A DNA stretch of 64,000 nucleotides from an uncultured Bacteroidota bacterium (GTDB lineage: Bacteria > Bacteroidota > Rhodothermia > Rhodothermales > Salinibacteraceae). The stretch spans positions 1 through 64,000 of the forward strand of contig CAJXKO010000002.1 in NCBI GenBank assembly GCA_913055845.1, given 5' to 3'. The notes under the pieces were generated by a model. It was not told the DNA's origin. It made no database searches and saw only the letters and a program-made list of their open reading frames with translations. A program made the position numbers and the translations under genes. Positions 30,812-40,660 of this stretch are shown here, piece after piece; positions within the stretch are counted from its first letter, which is position 1; every line of letters begins with the position of its first letter.

Positions 30812-31414
30812 ATGAGCACAACTTGGCCGACCGACACCCCCTCCGATTCGCTCTTGCGAACGCTGGCGTCGGTTCCCGTATCGACGCCGGTCCTTGATCT
30901 AGGCTGCGGCCCGGGCCACCACGCCGAGGCCCTGCTGCGGCTCGGATTCCCCATGCACGCCACCGACCCGCGCCCTGAGGCGGTCGACGCCACACGGGCC
31001 GTCGTACGCGATCTGGTCGACGACGAAACGGCCCAGTCCTGCGTGCGTCAGGCCTCGCTCGAGGCCCTCGATGCCATCGACGCCACCTTCGACTGGGTGA
31101 TTGCCGATCGCACTGAGGCGTATCTCGATACGAAGGCCGATCTACAGGCGCTCATGGCGCAGGCCCGCACGCTCCTTGCGCCCGGTGGGTGGCTCTACCT
31201 CACCGTGCCTGCCGCACCGGAGGCCAACACGGCGACCGATGGGGAAAGAGAGGGCTTCGACGATGTTGCAATTCTCTTCACACCTTCGGACCTAGAGGCG
31301 CCCGCACTTGATAGCAGTTATATGGAGTCTCAGTCCCCAGCGCGCGTCGACGAACACGGAGAGGTCCGTCTGCACGGGTTGTATCGACGCGTGAAGGAAT
31401 CGCCCCTCCGCTGA
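30812..31414 (+). CDS. Class I SAM-dependent methyltransferase
   Basis: The 200-residue protein has motif I VLDLGCGPGHHAEALL and ATDPRPEAV (motif II), and a later LLAPGGWLYLTVP segment. The substrate is unknown. It lies between hemH and hemL, 50 bases from the first and 62 from the second, so it is likely co-transcribed with heme genes. ATG 30812 is chosen because the longer frame overlaps the end of hemH. Confidence 0.8.
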   Translation: MSTTWPTDTPSDSLLRTLASVPVSTPVLDLGCGPGHHAEALLRLGFPMHATDPRPEAVDATRAVVRDLVDDETAQSCVRQASLEALDAIDATFDWVIADRTEAYLDTKADLQALMAQARTLLAPGGWLYLTVPAAPEANTATDGEREGFDDVAILFTPSDLEAPALDSSYMESQSPARVDEHGEVRLHGLYRRVKESPLR

Positions 31415-31476
31415 CTCCTCCGGTGGGCGAGCCCACCCTGGTCGAGAATACATCCCACGGATTCGACGATATACTC

Positions 31477-32793
31477 ATGGACGTTGCTCCCTCTGACCTC
31501 GCACTCCAGCACAGCCGACGCTTCTACGAACGCGCCCAGCACACCATTCCAGGAGGGGTGAACTCGCCCGCCCGCGCTTTCGACAGTGTGGGCGGCACGC
31601 CCCTCTTCATTGAGAGTGGAGAGGGGGCGTATCTCCAAGACAGCGACGACAATGAGTACCTCGACTACGTCGGTTCTTGGGGCCCCATGATCTTTGGCCA
31701 CGCCCATCCCGACGTGGTGGAGGCCGTGCAGGACCAGGCGGAGAAGTCTACGTCCTTCGGGGCCCCTACGGAGATCGAAATTGAAGTGGCCGAACTGGTC
31801 TGCGATCTCGTGCCCTCCGTCGAGAAGGTGCGCATGGTAAATTCCGGTACGGAGGCCACCATGAGTGCTGCCCGCCTTGCCCGCGGCTACACCGGGCGCG
31901 ACAAGATTATCAAGTTCGAGGGCAACTACCACGGGCACGGCGACTTCTTCCTCATCGCGGCGGGGAGCGGTGCCATGACACTCGGTGAGCCGGACTCGCC
32001 GGGTGTGACGAAAGGGAATGCCAAGGACACGCTGCTGGCTCGCTACAACGATCTCGACCACGTCCGGCACCTGGTGGAGGCCAACGACGACGAGGTGGCC
32101 TGTATCATCGTGGAGCCGATTGCGGGCAACATGGGGTGCATCCCCCCGGAGCCCGGGTTCCTGGAGGGACTCCGCGAGCTCTGCGATGCCCACGACATCG
32201 TTCTTATCTTCGACGAGGTGATGACGGGCTTTCGGGTCGCCCCGGGCGGCGCGCAGGAACGATTCGGCGTGATCCCCGATCTTACCTGCCTCGGCAAAAT
32301 CATCGGCGGCGGTCTCCCGGTGGGGGCCTACGGTGGGCGGAAAGAGATCATGGATTACGTCTCGCCCACGGGCCCGGTCTATCAGGCTGGGACCCTGAGC
32401 GGTAATCCGCTGGCCATGCGAGCGGGGCACGCTATTCTCTCGAAAATTGCGGCAGAGAAAGACCACATCTACGACCGGTTGGAAGACTACGCCGAGGCGC
32501 TCCAACGTGGTACAGAACACAACCTCGACGCGCTGGGACTCGACTACACGACCCATCAGGTGGGCGCCATGGGGAGTCTCTTCTTCACCGACCAGGAGGT
32601 CGTGGACCAGGAGACAGCACAGACGGCCGACACTGATCGATACGCGGCCTACTTTCACGCCATGCTGGAGGAGGGAATTTACCTGCCTCCGTCTCAGTTC
32701 GAGGCCATGTTTTTTGGCACCTGCCACGGGGAGGAGCAGCTCGACAAGACTCTGGAAACCCAGCGCCGGGTTCTGCGGCGTGTGCACTCGTAG
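31477..32793 (+). CDS. hemL: Glutamate-1-semialdehyde 2,1-aminomutase
   Basis: The 438-residue PLP enzyme has IPGGVNSPARAF, RMVNSGTEATMSAARLARG, FEGNYHGHGD, FDEVMTGFRV and the PLP lysine K274 in CLGKIIGGGLPVGAYGG, then QAGTLSGNPLAM. It makes 5-aminolevulinate, the first committed heme precursor, in the C5 pathway. ATG 31477 is preferred to an in-frame GTG at 31423. It closes the heme cluster. Confidence 0.95.
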   Translation: MDVAPSDLALQHSRRFYERAQHTIPGGVNSPARAFDSVGGTPLFIESGEGAYLQDSDDNEYLDYVGSWGPMIFGHAHPDVVEAVQDQAEKSTSFGAPTEIEIEVAELVCDLVPSVEKVRMVNSGTEATMSAARLARGYTGRDKIIKFEGNYHGHGDFFLIAAGSGAMTLGEPDSPGVTKGNAKDTLLARYNDLDHVRHLVEANDDEVACIIVEPIAGNMGCIPPEPGFLEGLRELCDAHDIVLIFDEVMTGFRVAPGGAQERFGVIPDLTCLGKIIGGGLPVGAYGGRKEIMDYVSPTGPVYQAGTLSGNPLAMRAGHAILSKIAAEKDHIYDRLEDYAEALQRGTEHNLDALGLDYTTHQVGAMGSLFFTDQEVVDQETAQTADTDRYAAYFHAMLEEGIYLPPSQFEAMFFGTCHGEEQLDKTLETQRRVLRRVHS

Positions 32794-32897
32794 GGCCCTT
32801 CTAGTGTGAGCATGGCGAGGCCTCACCGTGCTCCCCTATCCCGGCCGGTTCCGTCCAAGCTGGGTCTAGCTCCCGTCCCGCTCCATGACTCCGAAGA

Positions 32898-34175
32898 ATG
32901 GCTTCCAATTCCTCCGCGCCTGAAATGCTCTTTGGGGTCGACCGCCGCGTCTTGGCGCTCGCCCTGGCCCGCATGGCGGACGCTGTAGGGAACTCGTTCC
33001 TTATTATCGTGCTGCCCCTCTACGTGGCCAGCGACGCAGTGGGTGGGGCTGTGTTTGGGCTGCCCTCCTCGATGGTGGCAGGCGTGGTGCTAGCCGTTTT
33101 TGGGATTGCGAGCAGCATTGCGCAGCCGCTGGCCGGCCGCTTTTCCGACCGGGTGGGACGCCGCAAGGTGTTCGTGCTGGGTGGGCTTGTGGCGCTGGGG
33201 ATCGTGAACCTGACATTTGTCGGGGCCACGGCCTACTGGCACCTATTCGTCCTGCGCATTCTGCAGGGACTTGCCGCGGCATTTACCATCACTGCGAGTC
33301 TCGCCATTGTGAACGAGATGAGCGAACCGGGGAGTCGGGGCGGCAATATGGGGGTTTACAACTCCTTCCGCCTCATTGGCTTCGGCGCCGGGCCCCTCTT
33401 GGCCAGTGCACTGCTCGAACTAGGGCCGTTTTCGCTACCAGGGGGCGTCCACGTCACGGGGTTTGAGGCAACCTTTGGCGTAGCGGCCGGGACGGCGATT
33501 CTGGGCACTGGGCTCGTGGCCTTGCTGGTGCAAGACCCCGACGGCACCGCTCCCACCTCACGCCGACTGGCACTGCGTCTTTGGGACCGAGCCGGACGCG
33601 GCCTGGACACCATCTTTACGCTCGGCGTGGCCACCCTCGTCATGGCGACGTGCCTGGCGCTCCTGTCCGCCATCGAGCCCGAGGTGAACGCGCGGTTGGG
33701 GCAGGGACCGTTTCTGTTCGCCGTCGAGTTTGTGGCGCTCATCGCCGTTTTGGCGGCGTTGCAACCGCTCGTGGGCCGCGCCAGCGATGACTGGGGACGC
33801 AAGCCGTTCATCGTGATCGGCCTCTTGGCGCTGATCCCCACCACCTTGCTTCAGGGACTGGTCGAGGCGCCCTGGCAAATGGTCGGGGCCCGAATGCTGC
33901 AGGGCGCCGCTGGCGCTCTCATCTTTGCCCCAGCCCTCGCACTCGCCGGCGATCGCACCGCCCGGGGGCAGTCGGGGGCCCAACTCGCCGTGCTTACCGT
34001 GTCGTTCGGGCTCGGCATCGCGGCGGGTCAGCTCACCGCGGGCTTCTTTGTGCAATACGCCTTCGTCGTCCCGTTCGCGATTGGGAGCGGGCTTGCGGCG
34101 GGGGCGGCCTTGCTGGTGGGAACGCAGGTGAGAGAGCGGGAGGATACGCCCGAACCGGCGACGGACATCGCCTAG
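32898..34175 (+). CDS. MFS transporter, probable drug or metabolite exporter
   Basis: The 425-residue protein has about 12 hydrophobic segments. The intracellular-loop motif appears as GRFSDRVGRRK after helix 2 and a degenerate repeat GRASDDWGRKP after helix 8, typical of MFS carriers. The substrate is unknown. It follows hemL by 104 bases on the same strand. Confidence 0.85.
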   Translation: MASNSSAPEMLFGVDRRVLALALARMADAVGNSFLIIVLPLYVASDAVGGAVFGLPSSMVAGVVLAVFGIASSIAQPLAGRFSDRVGRRKVFVLGGLVALGIVNLTFVGATAYWHLFVLRILQGLAAAFTITASLAIVNEMSEPGSRGGNMGVYNSFRLIGFGAGPLLASALLELGPFSLPGGVHVTGFEATFGVAAGTAILGTGLVALLVQDPDGTAPTSRRLALRLWDRAGRGLDTIFTLGVATLVMATCLALLSAIEPEVNARLGQGPFLFAVEFVALIAVLAALQPLVGRASDDWGRKPFIVIGLLALIPTTLLQGLVEAPWQMVGARMLQGAAGALIFAPALALAGDRTARGQSGAQLAVLTVSFGLGIAAGQLTAGFFVQYAFVVPFAIGSGLAAGAALLVGTQVREREDTPEPATDIA

Positions 34176-34221
34176 CAAGACCGGACGTGCAGGGGGGCGA
34201 GGAGCAGGGCCATCACGATGC

Positions 34222-34258
34222 AAAAAGCCCGTCCCGGAGCGATAACCCCGAGACGGGC
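34222..34258 (-). terminator. Intrinsic terminator for the 34283-34603 gene
   Basis: On the minus strand, GCCCGTC pairs with GACGGGC (with a further internal CGGG/CCCG pairing) and is followed by TTTTTG. This is a good rho-independent terminator. It lies 25 bases beyond the stop of the small acidic protein gene. Confidence 0.8.
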
Positions 34259-34282
34259 CCGAATGCCACGGGGTACCGTAGA

Positions 34283-34603
34283 TTATTCGTTCGTCTCTTC
34301 TTCTTTGCTCTGCAGAAGAAGGTCCTTCAGTTTCTCGAACTCCTCCCGTTCAAAAGACAAGCTGTATTTTCCAGGCTCCTCCTCATCGCCCACCTCCGTG
34401 AGCGGCTCGACGTCCGAATTCTGAACGACATCGATGAAGTCTTCGGGGGCCATCTCAAAGGCACCGGCGAAGTCCTCCGCCGTAGCGGCGTAAATGCCCC
34501 CGTACGATTTGATTTCACCGGTCGAGAAGTCTTCGGCGTCCTGGGGCTTAAAGCTAACTCCACGCATGTTGGGGGGTGGGTTTGTTGAGGTCGAGGCAAG
34601 CAT
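34283..34603 (-). CDS. Small acidic protein, unknown function
   Basis: This 106-residue Glu-rich protein (MLASTSTNPPPNMRGVSFKP) has no signal or membrane segment and no family I recognise. An ATG at 34567 (MRGVSF) could be the true start. A clear terminator follows, which supports the gene. It is divergent from the universal stress gene, with about 196 bases between them. Confidence 0.65.
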   Translation of the reverse strand: MLASTSTNPPPNMRGVSFKPQDAEDFSTGEIKSYGGIYAATAEDFAGAFEMAPEDFIDVVQNSDVEPLTEVGDEEEPGKYSLSFEREEFEKLKDLLLQSKEEETNE

Positions 34604-34799
34604 GTACCGCAACTCTCCGGTATTTCCGGCGCACAAAAAAGTTCCTACACACGAGTTTGCTCATCTCTGGTTCGGCCCTTCTCTTTGCACTTGCCCGCGA
34701 AGCCCCTTCGTGGATTGCCGCCGGCTGCTGCGGTTCACATTTTATCGCAGGGCCTTTACATTTAGAACAGCTCATCTTCATCACTGACCGCAGACGCCT

Positions 34800-35723
34800 A
34801 TGCTCTCGATCCGCCGGATTCTCTGGCCCACGGACTTCTCCACCGGCGCCGCTCAGGCGTTCCCGTACGCCGCGGCGCTTGCGTCCTGGCACGAGGCCGA
34901 ACTTCACGTGCTTAACGTCAAGGAGGGGGGGCACCCCTCCGCGACCGGCATGGATACGTCATTTCCCGTTTCCCAAGATACGCTCCAAGAGCTGTTGGCC
35001 GCGGAGGGCGATCCGCCGCAGCACGTGGATTTGGACGCTCTCACTATCGCACAGGAGCAGCGCGAGGGGGGGGCGCCGCCAGAAACCATTGTGGCGTACG
35101 CCGACGATTACGACATCGATCTCATTGTGGCCGGCACGCACGGCCGACGCGGCCTACAGCGTCTTCTCATCGGCAGTGTCGCGGAAGAGGTGCTCCGCAC
35201 GGCGTCGTGCCCGGTGCTGACAGTACGGGGCGAAGAGGAGGTGGCGCCGGCCTGGGCCGTCCGAAACATCCTGGTGCCCATCGACTTCTCGGACGCTTCG
35301 CTGGAGGCACTCCGCCACGCCAAAGAGTTGGCTCTCACCTACGGGGCACAAATCACGCTCCTTCACGCCGTGGAGGAGGTGGTGTATCCGTCCGCCTACG
35401 GCATCGAACCAGCGAACATGCCCGGACCGCAGGTGATCGATCGCGTGGAGGAGAACCTGGCCGAGCTTGCACGTACCGAGTTAGGATACGAGCACATCGT
35501 CGTGCAGGCCAGCGTCGGGTACGCGCCTTCCACCATTCTCGACTACGCCAACAGCCATGAGGTGGACCTCGTCGTGATTGCCACCCACGGCCGAACAGGC
35601 CTCGAACGCATGCTTCTGGGCAGCGTGGCAGAGCGGATCGTGCGTCGGTCGCCGGCCCCTGTGTTCGTCGTAAAGTCGTTCGGCAAATCACTGCTCCCGG
35701 ACGCCGCCGAGAACGCGTCGTAG
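34800..35723 (+). CDS. Tandem universal stress protein (UspA family)
   Basis: The 307-residue protein is two Usp domains in tandem. The first has the ATP-binding motif GTHGRRGLQRLLIGS and ends ASCPVLTVR. The second starts NILVPIDFSDASLEALRHA and has ATHGRTGLERMLLGS. Usp proteins bind ATP and act in stress survival. A second, similar gene follows 45 bases on, so they probably form an operon. Confidence 0.9.
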   Translation: MLSIRRILWPTDFSTGAAQAFPYAAALASWHEAELHVLNVKEGGHPSATGMDTSFPVSQDTLQELLAAEGDPPQHVDLDALTIAQEQREGGAPPETIVAYADDYDIDLIVAGTHGRRGLQRLLIGSVAEEVLRTASCPVLTVRGEEEVAPAWAVRNILVPIDFSDASLEALRHAKELALTYGAQITLLHAVEEVVYPSAYGIEPANMPGPQVIDRVEENLAELARTELGYEHIVVQASVGYAPSTILDYANSHEVDLVVIATHGRTGLERMLLGSVAERIVRRSPAPVFVVKSFGKSLLPDAAENAS

Positions 35724-35768
35724 TCCCGTCGTTCATCCGCGACTGCCCACCGATTTGCCTATCCCGGT

Positions 35769-36707
35769 ATGACCCCACAACACATTCTTGTTCCCACCGA
35801 TTTTTCTGTGCATGCCGACGCGGCGCTGAGCCACGCCCTCTCGTTGGCCAACCGGTACGAGGCCACGCTTCATCTCCTGCACGTCGTCAACGATCCGGGG
35901 GCGGGCTGGTACGGCCTCGGGGACGCGGAGGTGCAAATAGATCGGCTAAAATCCCAGGCCGAATCGGAGGCTCGGGAGCGACTGGAGGGAATGGCCCGTG
36001 CGACCGAAGCGCCCGAGGTGCGCACCACCGTCGTGCAGCGGGTGCACCTCGATGTGGCCGACGCCATTGAGGAGTATGTGGATAGCCACGAAATTGACCT
36101 CACCGTGACGGGCACCCACGGGCGGCAGGGCCTGGGACGGCTGGTCCTGGGCAGTGTGGCCAACGCCCTCATCCGCCGTGCGGCGTGTCCGGTCATGACG
36201 GTTCGGGACTCGGAGAATGAGGGCGACTCGCCGCCAACTGTGGCGTACGAGGAGATCCTCGCGCCCATCGATTTCTCGGAGCATTCTCGGCGCGCCCTAC
36301 ATGCGGCCAAGGACATTGCCGGGCAGTATGGGGCCACCCGCCACTTGCTCTTCGTGGCGGAAAAACGTGTACTTCCCACCTTTAGTGACACTGGCATTCC
36401 GGGGGTTGGGGTGGTCGAGATGGATCCCGAGATTGTAGAAAACGCCGGCGCGGCCCTCGAAGCATTCGACGACAAGGTGAGTGGCCCGTCCGGAAAACGG
36501 GCCTGTCATGTGGAGAAGGGGGAAGTGGCCGGGAGCATCGTGGATTTTGCGGCGACGAACGCCGTGGATCTTATCGTCATGGCTACGCGTGGGCTCACGG
36601 GCATCGACCGATTTGTGCTCGGCAGCAATACCGAGCGCGTGGTGCGCAAGGCCCCATGTCCCGTGCTCACTGTGCCGCCTATTTCCGGAGAAGACGGCGA
36701 CGAATAA
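35769..36707 (+). CDS. Tandem universal stress protein (UspA family)
   Basis: The 312-residue protein has two Usp domains: domain 1 (HILVPTDFSVHADAALSHA, later GTHGRQGLGRLVLGS) and domain 2 (ILAPIDFSEHSRRALHAAKD, later ATRGLTGIDRFVLGS). It is a close neighbour and likely a paralogue of the previous gene. The first site matches the ATP motif G-2x-G-9x-G(S), while the second begins with Ala in place of Gly. Confidence 0.9.
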   Translation: MTPQHILVPTDFSVHADAALSHALSLANRYEATLHLLHVVNDPGAGWYGLGDAEVQIDRLKSQAESEARERLEGMARATEAPEVRTTVVQRVHLDVADAIEEYVDSHEIDLTVTGTHGRQGLGRLVLGSVANALIRRAACPVMTVRDSENEGDSPPTVAYEEILAPIDFSEHSRRALHAAKDIAGQYGATRHLLFVAEKRVLPTFSDTGIPGVGVVEMDPEIVENAGAALEAFDDKVSGPSGKRACHVEKGEVAGSIVDFAATNAVDLIVMATRGLTGIDRFVLGSNTERVVRKAPCPVLTVPPISGEDGDE

Positions 36708-36750
36708 GGGCCTCGTTCGCTGACTCCACGACGTCTCACTTCTACGCCCC

Positions 36751-37137
36751 ATGCTTTCCGATGACCGCATCGACACCCTCAAATCCGCCGTTCAGGATTG
36801 CGACGCGGCCCGCGAGCAACTTGAGGAGGCGCTCGACACCGCGGCGGCGCACGACGGCGACGCCAAAGCCGACACGTCGGTCCTGAAACCGGTGGGGACC
36901 GCCCTTGCGGACTGGCGCGATGCGCAGCGGCGCTTCATGAACGCCGTGGACGGATCGGGGGCCCCGGACCCGGCCACGGCCGCTCTTCTCCTGAAAACCA
37001 ATCACGGCGTGGACGCGACGAATGCGCGGTGCGGCCTTCCCGGCACAGACGTAGACGGAGCCGATCAGCCGTCGGGGTTGGATCTGAGTGGCGGGCGCGG
37101 AAGTGTGCTCACCACTGTTGCCACGGAGTACCTCTAA
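36751..37137 (+). CDS. Hypothetical protein, unknown function
   Basis: The 128-residue protein has an N-terminal helix with heptad-like charge pattern (IDTLKSAVQDCDAAREQLEE) and a polar C-terminus. I do not recognise it. It lies 43 bases after the second Usp gene on the same strand and 21 bases before a small coiled-coil gene, so the three may be co-expressed. Confidence 0.6.
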   Translation: MLSDDRIDTLKSAVQDCDAAREQLEEALDTAAAHDGDAKADTSVLKPVGTALADWRDAQRRFMNAVDGSGAPDPATAALLLKTNHGVDATNARCGLPGTDVDGADQPSGLDLSGGRGSVLTTVATEYL

Positions 37138-37158
37138 CGAATACTAGCCTAAGGCCCG

Positions 37159-37329
37159 ATGAGCGATCTCGACATTCCGAAGGAGGCCTACGACCAAATC
37201 AAGAAGGCCATTGAAAGTGACGAGAGCCCGGTGGGCATTGACGCCCAAAAGGCGCACGTTATGATCCTACACAAGTTGATTGAGATGGAACGGCGACTCG
37301 ATCGGCTTGAAGCCCGGCTCGACGATTAG
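37159..37329 (+). CDS. Small coiled-coil protein (56 residues)
   Basis: ATG at 37159 and TAG at 37327-37329 give 56 residues beginning MSDLDIPKEAYDQIKKAIES. The second half (HVMILHKLIEMERRLDRLEARL) has leucines at heptad spacing and should form a coiled coil. It is acidic and has no signal. It is short but has good coding character and a sensible position after the preceding gene. Confidence 0.6.
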   Translation: MSDLDIPKEAYDQIKKAIESDESPVGIDAQKAHVMILHKLIEMERRLDRLEARLDD

Positions 37330-37353
37330 CTGGAGGCGTGCGTAGGCCGTGCC

Positions 37354-38175
37354 TCAGATGCGCAGCGCATCACGGAGGGCCTTGGCGGCCTCACCCGCCG
37401 CCTCGGCGTAGTCCGGGCCGTCCGAGGCGTAGAGGATGCTGCGGCTGGAATTGACCATTACGGGCCCGTCTTCGGTCGCGGCTGCGTCCATGACCGCCCC
37501 GGGATCGCCGCCCTGTGCCCCTACGCCTGGTATCAAGAAGGGGAGGGTGGGCGCGTCGGTACGGAGGTCGTTCAGGGCGTCGGGTGCGGTAGCCCCCACC
37601 ACGAGTCCAGCCTCGCCGTCCGTTCCGTCTGCCCACTCACTTGCCTTCTGGGCCACGTGACGGTAGAGCGGCGTCCCGTCGCAGGCACATGCCTCCTGCA
37701 GGTCCGCGGCCCCGTCGTTCGACGTACGCGTGAGGACGAAAGTGCACGTGTCTTCGTGGGCCAAGAAGGGCGCTACGCTGTCGTTGCCCAGGTAGGGCGA
37801 CACCGTGCAGGCGTCGAGTCCCAGGGCATCGTAGAGGGCCTGAGCATAGAAGCGGCTGGAGTGTCCGGTGTCGCCCCGCTTGGCATCGCCGATGATGAGG
37901 CAGTTGTCCGGCACGAGGGACAAGAGCTGATCGAGGACAGTGAGACCCGCTGGCCCCAGCGCCTCAAAGAACGCGAAGTTGGGCTTGAAGGCGCAGGCGT
38001 AGGGGGCCGTCGCCTCGATGACGGAGGAGCAGAAGGCGCGTACGGCGTCGGTGCGGAGGCGCCCGTCCTGAAGGCTGGCAGGAAAGCGGGTGGGCACAGG
38101 GTCGAGCCCCACACAGACGACCGTGTCCTTGCTGGACTGAATCTGTTGGAGACGACAGGAAAAAGAGTCGGGCAT
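37354..38175 (-). CDS. pyrF: Orotidine 5'-phosphate decarboxylase (PyrF type 2)
   Basis: The 273-residue protein has VVCVGLDPVPTRFP and CLIIGDAKRGDTGHSSRFYA, the DAKRGD catalytic segment, then PYLGNDSVAPF. It makes UMP from OMP, the last step of pyrimidine synthesis. The longer type 2 form is normal in Bacteroidota. ATG 38175 was chosen since upstream in-frame residues are not conserved. It is convergent with the small coiled-coil gene. Confidence 0.93.
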   Translation of the reverse strand: MPDSFSCRLQQIQSSKDTVVCVGLDPVPTRFPASLQDGRLRTDAVRAFCSSVIEATAPYACAFKPNFAFFEALGPAGLTVLDQLLSLVPDNCLIIGDAKRGDTGHSSRFYAQALYDALGLDACTVSPYLGNDSVAPFLAHEDTCTFVLTRTSNDGAADLQEACACDGTPLYRHVAQKASEWADGTDGEAGLVVGATAPDALNDLRTDAPTLPFLIPGVGAQGGDPGAVMDAAATEDGPVMVNSSRSILYASDGPDYAEAAGEAAKALRDALRI

Positions 38176-38536
38176 ACTGGGGGAGAGGAGGGCAGGGATC
38201 AAAGAGATCCGTGGCGGAGCCTTCAAACGTACCGGACCCACCGTTCAGCTGCAAATCCCGGCCGAGATGGGAGCCCCATGCCATGGCCAATTGGAGGCCG
38301 GACGAAAGCAGGTGACGGCGTAGCGAATTCTGTGGGAAGCGGCGGGCACGCGGAACTGAGTTGGTCTATTTTGCCTACAAGAAATCGCCGTTGTCGGAAG
38401 CCCTTCCAACGGCACACGGCCCGCGTTCGTCCGTTTGTATTCCTAGTCGAATTCCAGATCGTCCAAGAGCAGCCGCGCTTCTCTCCGCGGCCTAAGCATT
38501 TCACGTTCCCCGTCCACAAACTGCACGCACAGTACG
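38176..38536. other. Divergent pyrF / acyl-CoA dehydrogenase spacer
   Basis: The 361-base space between divergent pyrF and the long acyl-CoA dehydrogenase must contain both promoters. I see no gene in it and no convincing -35/-10 pair. Confidence 0.5.
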
Positions 38537-40660
38537 ATGGCAGATCGAGGTCTCAGTGATATCAAGGGGGTCTCTAAGGAAGACAAGAAGATGATCGAGA
38601 ACATCGAGACCATGATGGGTCCTGAGCCCGAGGACATGGGGTTCATGAAGAACGCCTTCTGGGGACGTCTTCGGGAAGACCTGATTTTTCCATACCCCGA
38701 GGAGGGAGAGGAGGAGCGCGAGAAATGTGATGCGCTGCTCGAAGAGCTCGAAGAATACCTCGAGAATGAGCATCCTCGCGTCGAGATCGACCAGGAGCAG
38801 TACATTCCGCAGTCGGTCATCGACCGCCTGTTCGACATGGGCGTGATGGGAATGATCATCCCGGAGGAGTATGGAGGCCTCGGGCTGGGCGTGACCAGCT
38901 ACAACCGCGTGCTGGAGATGATTGGACGCTACTGCGCCTCGACCGCCGTCATGGTATCGGCACACCAGTCGATTGGGTGCAAGGCGCTCGTCATGTTCGG
39001 CACCGACGAGCAGAAGGAGCAGTACCTGCCCATGGTGGCGCAAGAGAAGCTGAGTGCGTTCTGCCTGTCGGAACCGAACGTGGGGTCCGACGCCGCGGCG
39101 CAGGAGTCCTTCTCGGTGAAGACGGAGGAGGGGGACTACATCCTGAACGGGGAGAAAAAGTGGTCGACGTCTGGCGCCATGAGCGGGCTCTTTACCGTGA
39201 TGTGCAAAAACATGGTGCCCAATCCTGACACCGGTGAGCTGGAACAGCAGGGAGTCAATGCCCTCATCGTGACGCCGGACATGGAGGGTGTAGAGGTATT
39301 CGAAAACAACCGCGCCAAGACGGGCATCCGGGGGACGTGGCAGGCGCGCTTCCGATTCAACGATGTGCGTGTGCCCCAGGAAAATATACTCCATGAGGAA
39401 GGCAAAGGCCTGAAGGTGGCGCTCTCCTGTCTTAACTACGGGCGCTGCACGCTAAGTGCGGGCGTGACCGGTGCCGCCAAGGCCGCCAAGGAACAGGGCA
39501 TCAAGTGGGCACAGACGCGCTATCAGTTTGAGCGCCCGCTGGCCGACTTTGAGCTCGTCCAGCAGAAAATCGCCCGGATGTCGGCCGTCACCTACGCGAT
39601 GGACGCTATGCTCTACATGATGACCGGCCTGCTCGATCAGGGCGAGAAGGACATCATGGTGGAGACGGCCATCACCAAGGTCTTCTGTTCCGAGTATGGC
39701 TGGCAGGTGATCGACGAGGCCATGCAGGTAATGGGCGGAGAAGGGTACATGACCGAGCACGAGCTGGAGCGCTCCTGGCGCGACAACCGGATCCACAGCA
39801 TTGTCGAGGGCTCCAACGAGGTTATGCAGTCCTTTATCTTCGCGTACGGCGGGAAGCAGCTGGCCGAGAAGATGGTCTCGATCCAGGAGGCGTTGCTCTG
39901 GGACACCGACGAGTCCATTGGCGACAACGTCTCGCGCATCTTCAAGGCCGCCACCACGCCTGCTGTACTGAAGAAGGCCGTACCCATGGGCGCACAGCTG
40001 TTCCTGGGACTCAAGCCGAGTGCGCCGGAGATTCGAGGCGTCCACCCGGCCCTTCAGGAGCAGGCCGATACCCTTACGACCCTCATCCAGAAGCACTCTC
40101 ACTACTTCAAGCTCGTCAGCAAGTGGGAGCGCGAGGACGTGGTGAAGCACCAAGCCCAGCAGGCCCGCGTGGCCGACAATGCGATCTTCCTGTTCGCTCT
40201 TGCGTCCTCACTCTCGAAGATGGACGATCAGCTTCGGTCCGGTGAGTACGGCCCCGAGTTCGAGCGCGACCGGGCCGCGTTTGAGTATCTGTTCGACTGG
40301 TTCGAGCGCAAGATCTACCAGAATTTCGGTGAGATGCGTCAAAACGCCGACGAGAGCATGCGTGAGGCGGCCGAGGCTGCCCGGGCCTACAACGACACAC
40401 TGCCCAACGAAGACTTTTACATCCACGAAGGCAGTCCCCTCGGGCGCGACGCCGGGAAGGAGCCCCCCACGGAGCACATTCCACAGTTCGACGGAGAGGG
40501 CCAAGATCCCCGAGAGGTAAACCGCAAGCCGGGCGAGACACAGGACCTTGACGTTGACGAAGTAGTGGAGGAGATGACCGGAGAGATGTCCCAGCCCGCG
40601 GAACGCGGCGACGGCGCGCCCGAGGAGCCGACACCCGCCTCAGACACCGACAACACCTGA
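38537..40660 (+). CDS. Long acyl-CoA dehydrogenase (VLCAD/ACAD9-like)
   Basis: The 707-residue flavoprotein has a normal dehydrogenase core (SEPNVGSDAAAQE, NGEKKWSTSG, QVMGGEGYMTEHELERSWRD, and IVEGSNEVMQ with the probable catalytic Glu) plus a C-terminal extension of about 250 residues like VLCAD and ACAD9. It should oxidise long-chain acyl-CoAs in fatty-acid breakdown. The C-terminus is a disordered acidic tail. It stands alone on its strand. Confidence 0.9.
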   Translation: MADRGLSDIKGVSKEDKKMIENIETMMGPEPEDMGFMKNAFWGRLREDLIFPYPEEGEEEREKCDALLEELEEYLENEHPRVEIDQEQYIPQSVIDRLFDMGVMGMIIPEEYGGLGLGVTSYNRVLEMIGRYCASTAVMVSAHQSIGCKALVMFGTDEQKEQYLPMVAQEKLSAFCLSEPNVGSDAAAQESFSVKTEEGDYILNGEKKWSTSGAMSGLFTVMCKNMVPNPDTGELEQQGVNALIVTPDMEGVEVFENNRAKTGIRGTWQARFRFNDVRVPQENILHEEGKGLKVALSCLNYGRCTLSAGVTGAAKAAKEQGIKWAQTRYQFERPLADFELVQQKIARMSAVTYAMDAMLYMMTGLLDQGEKDIMVETAITKVFCSEYGWQVIDEAMQVMGGEGYMTEHELERSWRDNRIHSIVEGSNEVMQSFIFAYGGKQLAEKMVSIQEALLWDTDESIGDNVSRIFKAATTPAVLKKAVPMGAQLFLGLKPSAPEIRGVHPALQEQADTLTTLIQKHSHYFKLVSKWEREDVVKHQAQQARVADNAIFLFALASSLSKMDDQLRSGEYGPEFERDRAAFEYLFDWFERKIYQNFGEMRQNADESMREAAEAARAYNDTLPNEDFYIHEGSPLGRDAGKEPPTEHIPQFDGEGQDPREVNRKPGETQDLDVDEVVEEMTGEMSQPAERGDGAPEEPTPASDTDNT

